From contig JAJTYM010000027.1 in NCBI GenBank assembly GCA_021463345.1, positions 1-50,818 of the forward strand: DNA of 50,818 nucleotides, written 5' to 3'. The position numbers and the translations under genes were made by a program. Shown one piece after another: positions 34,961 through 41,914 of the stretch. The stretch comes from Pseudobdellovibrionaceae bacterium. Lineage in GTDB: Bacteria; Bdellovibrionota; Bdellovibrionia; Bdellovibrionales; JAMPXM01. Every line of letters begins with the position of its first letter. Position 1 is the stretch's first letter. The notes below the pieces were generated by a model, which saw nothing but the letters and a program-made list of their open reading frames with translations, searched no databases and was not told where the DNA came from.

Positions 34961-35970
34961 TTCGACTCCTCCTGGCGTCCCCGGCCGAAACTGGCGGGCT
35001 TCTGTTTTTCGTAATGCCCGATGAATTCGAGAATCGGCCGATCGGCTTTGACCGGCGTTCGGAGATTGAATTTGATGCGCGAGAAGATCAAGGTGTCGCC
35101 TTTGGCGAAATAGTTGCCGACGATTTTGGAGGCCCACAACAGAATCGGATTGAAGATCGCCCCGAATTTTCGCTTCGGGGTGACCAAGATGGTTCGACCT
35201 TCTGTCCGGCCGTCTTCCGAAGGCCGCAGCGCGAAGATGATGTGAAAATGCAGGAAGTCCGGTCCGACGGTGACGCTTCCGGTGTGTCCCCACCAATAGG
35301 TCATGCGGTAGGTGAGCGCATCGGCGTAAAAGCGGGAGGCGAAGCGCAGGAAGGGGTTGGTCCTTGGCATCGGCGTGCGATTGTCGAACTCGATGCAGCG
35401 CGGGCCGAGCGCCGTCGGTTTCATGTTGAGATCCACGATGAGCCGATGCACGGACCGAAAGTGATGGGCGTCGATGGCGTTGATCATGACGACGTTGGGA
35501 TGGCAGTTCTTCGTGAAGGCGTTGCCGTGGGCCCAGTCGGTCCGCCGGCCGCGCAGCTCGGGAATCACCGGCAAAGGCTCCGCGTCTCCCGCATCGCCGG
35601 TCCACAGCCAGATCAGCCCGTAGGCTTCTTCGCACGGGTAGCTGTTCAACGGAGCAACGTGCCGGGTTTCGGTCTGCACGGGAATGTCGACGCACCGGCC
35701 GTTCTCGTCGAATTTCCACCGATGGAAAGGGCAGCGAATGCCGTTCCCTTCGACAGCGCCGTCGCAGAGATGAGCCCCCATGTGAGGGCAATGGGCATCC
35801 AGGGCGCGAACGCGATTGTCCTCGCCGCGGAAGACGACGAAGTCGCGCCCGGCGAATCGAGCCGGCAAGGGTTTTCCGCGCTTCACTTCTTTGGAAGCGA
35901 GCAGCCAGTACCAACCCTCCGGCAAGAAATCCGGCCGGGCGAACTTCGTCAGGCGCTTGTCGTAGCTCAT
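34930..35970 (-). CDS. Rieske non-heme iron oxygenase C (KshA/DAF-36-like)
   Basis: 346 residues from ATG 35970. Rieske ligands C61-x-H63 (CPHMGAHLCDG) and C80-xx-H83 (RCPFHRW); mononuclear site NAIDAHHFRSVH (D167, H170, H175). By eye it aligns with oxygenases A and D over most of the length, including GWYWLLASKEV at the N-terminus and the ExYGLIWLW strand. It is first in the eight-gene minus-strand operon. The start at 35970 is favoured over an upstream TTG because a good -10 box lies exactly 6 nt before it and the family begins about 12 residues ahead of the F..GWY block. Confidence 0.9.
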   Translation of the reverse strand: MSYDKRLTKFARPDFLPEGWYWLLASKEVKRGKPLPARFAGRDFVVFRGEDNRVRALDAHCPHMGAHLCDGAVEGNGIRCPFHRWKFDENGRCVDIPVQTETRHVAPLNSYPCEEAYGLIWLWTGDAGDAEPLPVIPELRGRRTDWAHGNAFTKNCHPNVVMINAIDAHHFRSVHRLIVDLNMKPTALGPRCIEFDNRTPMPRTNPFLRFASRFYADALTYRMTYWWGHTGSVTVGPDFLHFHIIFALRPSEDGRTEGRTILVTPKRKFGAIFNPILLWASKIVGNYFAKGDTLIFSRIKFNLRTPVKADRPILEFIGHYEKQKPASFGRGRQEESKWVSHDLPVI

Positions 35971-35976
35971 TTTTAA

Positions 35977-36006
35977 AGTATAGTGAGGGAGGGTTTTTAA
36001 TGTCCA
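35977..36006 (-). promoter_or_regulatory. Promoter of the eight-gene operon, leaderless geometry
   Basis: Minus strand: TGGACA (36006-36001), 18 bp, TATACT (35982-35977), 6 nt TTAAAA, then ATG 35970. Transcription would begin on the A of the start codon. No ribosome-binding sequence is present. Confidence 0.65.
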
Positions 36007-36050
36007 GGATTGGCGCCGCGTCAGCATCGCCTTTGTTCGGCCTTTTCAGA

Positions 36051-36056
36051 TAGACT
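36051..36056 (+). promoter_or_regulatory. -10 box of the exporter gene, leaderless geometry
   Basis: TAGACT followed by exactly 6 nt (CACTTT) and GTG 36063. No clear -35 at 16-18 bp, so weaker than the other two, but the spacing is identical. Confidence 0.4.
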
Positions 36057-36062
36057 CACTTT

Positions 36063-38243
36063 GTGAAATCGAATCGCTTCAAAGCCGCCATCCTTCGAGC
36101 CATGAGCGGGTTGGAGGTCATCCCTTCGTTCGCCTGGCGCTGGCCACGGTTGATCCTGCTGGCGGCGCTCGCGGTCGTTTCCGCGGCGCTGTTCATGCTG
36201 CCGAAAACCCATCTGCAGTTTGACCTTTACGAATCCAACGACGAGAACTTCGCGGCCGTTCGCAACCTGCGCTCGATGAAGAACGCTTTCTCGGATTCCC
36301 ATCGGGCCGACCTCAGCTTCCAATTGAAGGACGAGCCGACGGCCGGTGAGATTTGCCGGGCCTTCGGGATCCTGCGCCGCCTTCAGGAAACGTCCCCGGC
36401 TCCCTTCAGAACGGAAACTCTGTGGGACGTGCGGCGAGTTTTGAGCGAGCCGGGGCGTCTGACGTATCCGCCGATTCTCGCCTCCCCCTGCGCTTTGGCG
36501 GGGACGGACAAGGTGATCGTTGACCGCCAAGCCTTCCTGGGCGGGCCTGGAGAGCTGCTTTTGCCGGCCGATGACAGGCAGTTCCGCGTCGCCGTGACTT
36601 TTGCGGAAGGCGAATCGAGCGTGACGGCCATGTCCCGCGAGCTGGACCGGATCCAAGCGGAGATGGGTCAAGCCCTGGGGATCGAGCGGACAGACGTGCT
36701 CGGCGTATTCGGCTTCCGCTATGCATTTTACCAGGCCTTTAAACGGGACGCGGCGATCGCCGCCGGCTCTGTTGTCGGGATCGCCCTATTGCTGTGGCTC
36801 CTGATCGGGTCCTTGCGAGGAGTCCTGGTCTACTTGGGAATCGCTGGGTTTGCGATCGTCACCTTGGTCGGCCTCATGGCGGCGCTGGGGGCGAGCATAG
36901 ACTTCCTGACCAACAGCCTGATTTTAATGCTGTTGATCGCGTGTTTGTCGGATTATCTGTTCATCGCCTTTCGGTCGCCACGCGGATTGCGGGAGTCGTT
37001 CGCGGCCATGGCGGTGCCAAGCTCTCTGACGGCCCTGACCACGATCATCGGTTTCATCGCCTTGAACTCTTCGGATCTGGCCAGCATCCGGGCCTTCGGG
37101 ACCTGGGCTGCGGTCGGGGTTTTTCTGGAGTGGTTGGCGACCTTCGCGATCCTGCCCGCGTTGTGCGCCTGGAGGAAATGGGATTTCCCTTTGGTGGATG
37201 AAAAGCGCGCCTGGAAACCGCGCCTTTTCGATTTCCTGCGGCATGCGAAACCATCGCCGATCTGGTTGGCGGCGGCCCTGGCGGCCATGGCTCTGGGCGT
37301 GCCGTCTTTTTATTTCCTGAACTTCCGGGATGAGCCTTTGAGGAATTTTCCGAAGGGGCATCCGTTTCGTGTGGCTTTGGAAAAGCAAAGCCTCGATGAG
37401 GGCTGGGAGGGAACCGCCTTCGTGATGATTCCCGCCGGCGTGAGCGCGGAACAGGAACGCGACGTGACTCGGACGCTTCGAGCCTGGCCCGGAACGGCGA
37501 GGTTGGTCACCGGAGAAGACATGCTGTCGTCCATGACGTCGCGGTTGAGCCACGAACGCCGGGAGATGGTGTCGCGCGAGGCGAACGCCGTCGGCGCCCT
37601 GCGGTCCTGGCGATCTCGAGACGGAACGAAAAGACACCTGCTCCTGCTGAAGTCCTACGACTCCGACTCGGTTCAGGACATTGACCGCAGGATCTCAGAA
37701 GTTTGCCGGGATTGTTTTCTGGCGGGCCAGAGCTTGGTGTACGCCGAATACAACCGGCGGCTGGGATCCACCTTGACGTCGGGGTTCGTGGAGAGCCTGG
37801 TGAGCGTGGTGATTTTGCTCCTGGCTTTGACATGGTTGAAGGAGCCGGGTCTTTACGGCCCCATCTTGGTTTCCATTCTGGTCGGGCCTCTGGCGATGGT
37901 GACCTTGATCGCGCTTCTCGGCATTCCCGTGAACGTGGTCACCTGCGTTTTCTTCGCGGTGATCGTGGGGCTGACGGGAGACAACGCCATTCAGTTTCTT
38001 TTTTCCGAGGGAAAAACCTTTCAGGACAAGATGCACGACCGAAGCGAGGCTTCATTGGTAATGACGCTCATGCTGATGGCGCTCAGCTCGATGTTCTTAT
38101 TCCAGACGCTGGTTCCCGTGAAATGGCTTGGAGCGCTCTTCCTGCTGGGGTTCGCCGTCACCTTCTTCGGCGATCTGAACGTCTTGCAAGGCCTGATCGA
38201 GCGGCGCGAGCGCCGCCGGAACCCATCGGAGGCGCGTCAATAA
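36063..38243 (+). CDS. MMPL/RND-family lipid exporter
   Basis: 726 residues from GTG 36063. Topology of two repeats: TM1 (LILLAALAVVSAALFML), a periplasmic domain of about 190 residues, then TM2-6 (AAGSVVGIALLLWLLIGSL through ILPALCAW), a second TM7 (IWLAAALAAMALGV), a smaller periplasmic loop, and TM8-12 to the end (SLVSVVILLLALTWL). The SDYLFIAF and TGDNAIQF segments lie at the RND proton-relay position. HpnN and MmpL relatives move hopanoids, mycolate glycolipids or aryl polyenes. It is divergent from the oxygenase operon with 92 bp between starts, and is the obvious exporter for its product. Confidence 0.85.
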   Translation: MKSNRFKAAILRAMSGLEVIPSFAWRWPRLILLAALAVVSAALFMLPKTHLQFDLYESNDENFAAVRNLRSMKNAFSDSHRADLSFQLKDEPTAGEICRAFGILRRLQETSPAPFRTETLWDVRRVLSEPGRLTYPPILASPCALAGTDKVIVDRQAFLGGPGELLLPADDRQFRVAVTFAEGESSVTAMSRELDRIQAEMGQALGIERTDVLGVFGFRYAFYQAFKRDAAIAAGSVVGIALLLWLLIGSLRGVLVYLGIAGFAIVTLVGLMAALGASIDFLTNSLILMLLIACLSDYLFIAFRSPRGLRESFAAMAVPSSLTALTTIIGFIALNSSDLASIRAFGTWAAVGVFLEWLATFAILPALCAWRKWDFPLVDEKRAWKPRLFDFLRHAKPSPIWLAAALAAMALGVPSFYFLNFRDEPLRNFPKGHPFRVALEKQSLDEGWEGTAFVMIPAGVSAEQERDVTRTLRAWPGTARLVTGEDMLSSMTSRLSHERREMVSREANAVGALRSWRSRDGTKRHLLLLKSYDSDSVQDIDRRISEVCRDCFLAGQSLVYAEYNRRLGSTLTSGFVESLVSVVILLLALTWLKEPGLYGPILVSILVGPLAMVTLIALLGIPVNVVTCVFFAVIVGLTGDNAIQFLFSEGKTFQDKMHDRSEASLVMTLMLMALSSMFLFQTLVPVKWLGALFLLGFAVTFFGDLNVLQGLIERRERRRNPSEARQ

Positions 38244-38270
38244 AAAACCCGGTTCACATGGAACCGGGTT
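38241..38270 (-). terminator. Intrinsic terminator for the minus-strand secreted-protein gene
   Basis: AACCCGGTTC (38246-38255), loop ACATG, GAACCGGGTT (38261-38270). Read on the minus strand the perfect stem is followed by a T-tract (TTTTTTATT with the two stem T). It overlaps the stop codon of the exporter and may also slow plus-strand transcription. Confidence 0.85.
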
Positions 38271-38294
38271 CTCGGTCGGGACTCCGTCTTTCGC

Positions 38295-39800
38295 TCAGTG
38301 AACAAAGACCGCCGGCAGACCGAAAACCGCGGCCGCGCCCGGGTTGCGGGCCACCACGCGGCGAACCGTCAACATGTAGTCCGGGTCCTTGCCGTCGGCG
38401 CTCGGCACGAAGGTTTTCCAGCTGCCATTGGCCCAGGCCTTGGCTCGCCCGTAAGAATAGTTGCGGAAGACCAGTTTTTCCCCGGCGCTGTTCTTTTTTG
38501 TCAGCTCAGTCGGCTGGTCAAGGACGAAATCCGTCGCCATCAAACTGGTGAGTGTCGTCGGCGGGGATGAATAGAACTTCGGCACGTCGATGCGGACGAC
38601 CTCGCCCGTGATGGGATCGCGCACGTCCACGGGGCCCGACACCGCGGCGACGGCTGTTTCGACGTTGGCTGCGGTCAGGGCGCCGCGAGGTTTCACCAGG
38701 AAGAACGGATCCACCGCGAAGGAACGGCCGACGGGACGCTGCTGGAGCAGCATGTGCGCCGCTTTCAAGTGGCGCATGGAACGGACCAGCGCGCCATGGG
38801 CCGACTTCATCGCTCCCTGGGCGCCTTCGCGGCGAGCGAGGAAATTCTTGGAGGTTCCCAAGGATTTGATGACACGAACCCGCTCCTGATCCGTGATTCC
38901 CCATCCGGCCGTCGGCGAGAACGTGCCGCCCATGACGGAATCAAGGCCCATCTGGGCGCCTAGCTTGCCAAGGGCCTCGATCAAGGCGCTTTGGTTGTAG
39001 GAGCAGAAGACCAAGGTCTCATTGATGACGGCGGCATGCGCGGCCGCGGCCAGGTGCATTTCCGGGGCGCTGAACCCGACGAAGCGCTGAATGCCGTCAT
39101 CGAAGCTGCCTTTGCCGAACGCCATTTTATTGTCAAAAACAAAGGTCGCGCTGGGATTGCGTTTGATGATGGATTCGATGGTCTGCAGGGCCTGGTGGTG
39201 AGCGGGCACGACTTCAGCGGTCAAAAACCTTTGGAAGCCGGCCACGTCGCGGAATTGCTGCTTCGGGCTCATCTTTTCCGAAGGCTCCAAGGCGAACTGC
39301 AGAATCATCGTGGAGGCGTTCGAGGGGAACGCGCCATTCAGAGTCGCGGAAACCTCGCGAACAAGCTGGACGGCGGCAACGTGGGTGGTTTTCGTTCCAA
39401 GAAAACCACGGGAATTTTCAAACAAGGGGCGCAGGCGCCAGACGATTCCGCGCAGGGGGAGGATCGCCGCGGCCTGGCTCACGACGAACTTCGCGTCGTC
39501 GCTCATGTCGTTCATGCGGGCTTTCGAGGTGACGATCAGGGATTCGAACTCGTCGACGGTTTTCACCTGCGCGAGGCGATCGCGAAGAGCCTTCATGTCG
39601 GCGGACATCTGGGCTTCCGTGAGCTCGCCCGCGGGTTTGCGGCGTTCTTTGGAGGCCGGGGGATTGAAAAGCGGCGATTCCTTGAAGTCGGCGTCGATCT
39701 TCGGGACGTCCGCCAAGAAATCAGTATCGGTTTTTTTGGGCGCGGCGGAAGCGGACGAAGCAAAGACGACGAACAAGGCGACGATTGGCGTCAATTTCAT
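38295..39800 (-). CDS. Secreted protein of unknown function
   Basis: 501 residues from ATG 39800 with GGAGG 6 nt upstream. Signal peptide KLTPIVALFVVFASSASA. No domain recognised. A mostly helical first half (MSADMKALRDRLAQVKTVDE) is followed by Ala-rich central helices (EMHLAAAAHAAVINETLVFC) and a beta-rich end (GPVDVRDPITGEVVRIDVP, RNYSYGRAKAWANGSWKTF). Unlike the oxygenase operons, it has a normal leader with a ribosome site. Lying between the exporter and oxygenase D, it may be a periplasmic partner of the exporter or unrelated. Confidence 0.6.
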   Translation of the reverse strand: MKLTPIVALFVVFASSASAAPKKTDTDFLADVPKIDADFKESPLFNPPASKERRKPAGELTEAQMSADMKALRDRLAQVKTVDEFESLIVTSKARMNDMSDDAKFVVSQAAAILPLRGIVWRLRPLFENSRGFLGTKTTHVAAVQLVREVSATLNGAFPSNASTMILQFALEPSEKMSPKQQFRDVAGFQRFLTAEVVPAHHQALQTIESIIKRNPSATFVFDNKMAFGKGSFDDGIQRFVGFSAPEMHLAAAAHAAVINETLVFCSYNQSALIEALGKLGAQMGLDSVMGGTFSPTAGWGITDQERVRVIKSLGTSKNFLARREGAQGAMKSAHGALVRSMRHLKAAHMLLQQRPVGRSFAVDPFFLVKPRGALTAANVETAVAAVSGPVDVRDPITGEVVRIDVPKFYSSPPTTLTSLMATDFVLDQPTELTKKNSAGEKLVFRNYSYGRAKAWANGSWKTFVPSADGKDPDYMLTVRRVVARNPGAAAVFGLPAVFVH

Positions 39801-39910
39801 GGGACCTCCACACGAACAGCCTAGAGGCGCCTCCGGAAGGAAAACAACAAAATAATCGGTTGATTTCGTGGGCGGTCTTGCACTCGAATGTTCGGACGAA
39901 GGTCGTGAGC

Positions 39911-41077
39911 ATGCTGAATTTATTTAGGTCGCGGAATCATTGGAAGAAGCAGCCGAAGGACGGGGTCTCCCGCGGGTTGAATCATTCATCGCAGCCCCCG
40001 CGCGAGCGGCGCGTGTTCAATCGCGCCGGCGTTCTCACGGAGTCTTGGTACCCCTTGTTTCGCTCTCGCGGACTCAAGAAGCGGGAGGTTCGTTCGGCCA
40101 CATTGGGCTCTCAGCGCGTTGCGGTCTTTCGAACGGAGTCCGGGAAATTGGCGGCGGTCGACGCTTTTTGCGCTCACATGGGGGCCGACCTCGGCAATGG
40201 GTCGGTCTGCGGCGAGCGGTTGCGCTGTTATTTCCACCGCTGGGAGTATGACGCCGGCGGCGGGCTCCAAAAGGTTCCATGCCTCGAAGGCAAGGTCCCG
40301 AACGCGCGGTTGAACTCTTATCCCGTCGCGGAGAAGTTCGGGCATATCTGGGTTTACGCGGGGAAGGAGGCGCCCGGTCCGGTTCCGGACCCGGCCGGTT
40401 TGCCGCAAGCGGAAGGACATCTGTTTGGAGAGACGACGCTCTTTGTCCATCACCACGCGCTGATGGCGAGCGCCATCGACCTCCAGCATTTCGCGTCCGT
40501 TCACGCCTTGAACCTGGATTTTGATTATCGGGTCGAAGGCATTGGCGATGATCGCGACGTCTGGCGGGTGCGGGGGAAAATCCCGCGCCGCGGCCTGCGG
40601 GATCTCGCGGCTCGATTCCTGTTGGGCGATACGATCGAATATCACGCCACTTTTTCCGGCGGGAATATCGTGGCTTTGGAATACGGCGCCGGCGCCCGCT
40701 TGTTCGGCCGCGGCCCCGAGCTTCCGAAGCTTTGCGTTCTCTGGGCGGCCACCCCATTGGAAAATGGGATCAGCCGCGCCAAGATTTTCTTGGCCCATCC
40801 GCGCGGAACCGGCGTCCTCGGGAAAATCGGGCGCACGCTCCTGTCTCTGCTCTTGCTGGCCTGGTTGAAAGATGACGATGTGAAGGCCTACCCGCATATG
40901 CGTTTCCAGGTCGGCACGACGGTTCCCGGCGATGAGTCGGTTTTGCGCCTGGTGCAAGCGATTGAACGGCAAAGGATCTCAACATGGTCATACGGCGACT
41001 CAGCCTTGAGGAATGGTTCCTTAGGAAACAGCTCCTCGGGCTGCGGAAAAGGCATTTCTTCCTCCCCGGAACCCTGA
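39911..41077 (+). CDS. Rieske non-heme iron oxygenase D (KshA/DAF-36-like)
   Basis: 388 residues from ATG 39911 (GAAGG upstream). The basic N-terminal extension of about 45 residues is longer than in A and C. Rieske ligands C87-x-H89 (CAHMGADLGNG) and C106-xx-H109 (RCYFHRW); mononuclear site SAIDLQHFASVH (D190, H193, H198). A hydrophobic stretch KIGRTLLSLLLLAWL near the end suggests membrane contact. The last 31 residues overlap the next gene and look unlike family sequence (GSLGNSSSGCGKG), so a native stop may have been lost or the overlap is simply tolerated. Confidence 0.87.
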   Translation: MLNLFRSRNHWKKQPKDGVSRGLNHSSQPPRERRVFNRAGVLTESWYPLFRSRGLKKREVRSATLGSQRVAVFRTESGKLAAVDAFCAHMGADLGNGSVCGERLRCYFHRWEYDAGGGLQKVPCLEGKVPNARLNSYPVAEKFGHIWVYAGKEAPGPVPDPAGLPQAEGHLFGETTLFVHHHALMASAIDLQHFASVHALNLDFDYRVEGIGDDRDVWRVRGKIPRRGLRDLAARFLLGDTIEYHATFSGGNIVALEYGAGARLFGRGPELPKLCVLWAATPLENGISRAKIFLAHPRGTGVLGKIGRTLLSLLLLAWLKDDDVKAYPHMRFQVGTTVPGDESVLRLVQAIERQRISTWSYGDSALRNGSLGNSSSGCGKGISSSPEP

Positions 41078-41778
41078 CCGTCGATCTCGGTCGGCTGGCC
41101 AGTTTTTATGGGGGAGCCGACCGCATCCCCCTGACCGCCATCGCCGTCAAAGCCGCGGCGATGATCCGCGCCACGCACCCGCGGTCGCATCGCATGGTCT
41201 TTTCAACCTTGTTCGGCCCGCGAGTGCTGGAGTTTTCCGAATCCCGGGTCAACGTTCCGGTGCTGGTTAGAGAGGGCGGGAGGGATCATCTTTCCGCGGC
41301 GGTCGTTCGCGACGCCGAAAAGAAGTCGGTCGCCGGTCTGCTGGAGGAACTGCGGTCCCTCCAGTCCCGCCCCTTGTCTTCGTATCCCGTGGCGTCTTTT
41401 GTCGCCGGAAGGGCAAATAACGCCTGGAACCGGGGGATTCTGCGGGCTTTGGAATTCTTCGCCTATCGGAGCCCGAAGATGTACGCCAAAAAAGGCGGCG
41501 GCGGCATTTCGGTCAGCACGGTTTTCTCTAAATCCACGTTCGGCGCGGACATGGCGCCGACGGCTTTCGGCCCGACGGCGTTGACGATCGCGGCCTGCGC
41601 CGTTTTCACGGACGGTCGCCGGACCCTGGTCAGGTTCGGGGTCGCTTACGATCACACCGCGCTGTTGGCCGCCGATGCGGTGGCGGCGATCAGGGCTTTT
41701 CAGATTCTCCTTGAATCGCCGCCGGCCGCGTTGTTGGACGAGTCCCTGGGAAACCCGGGGCTCGGCGCGACCCTTTGA
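40984..41778 (+). CDS. CAT/E2-fold acyltransferase-like protein
   Basis: 264 residues from ATG 40984, overlapping oxygenase D by 94 bp. It resembles the catalytic domain of 2-oxo-acid dehydrogenase E2 without lipoyl or binding domains: RKRHFFLPGTLTVDLGRLA at the N-terminus, IPLTAIAVKAAAMIRATHP, GISVSTV and the active-site strand RFGVAYDHTALLAADAV. H224 stands where the catalytic His of DHRxxDG lies, but R and G of the motif are replaced. Stand-alone proteins of this kind can be CoA-dependent acyltransferases. Possibly acylates the product of oxygenase D. Confidence 0.7.
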   Translation: MVIRRLSLEEWFLRKQLLGLRKRHFFLPGTLTVDLGRLASFYGGADRIPLTAIAVKAAAMIRATHPRSHRMVFSTLFGPRVLEFSESRVNVPVLVREGGRDHLSAAVVRDAEKKSVAGLLEELRSLQSRPLSSYPVASFVAGRANNAWNRGILRALEFFAYRSPKMYAKKGGGGISVSTVFSKSTFGADMAPTAFGPTALTIAACAVFTDGRRTLVRFGVAYDHTALLAADAVAAIRAFQILLESPPAALLDESLGNPGLGATL

Positions 41779-41914
41779 GAGACGGGGGTCTTCCGGTGAA
41801 GCGATCCGGGCGGCCGCGGGTCCCTCGACCGACCTACGTCGGCCCTCGTTGCTGAACATGGGGCGGGAGGTTACACTTTGGGGGTAACGGAGAGCAGGCG
41901 AGCCGGGGCGGGAA

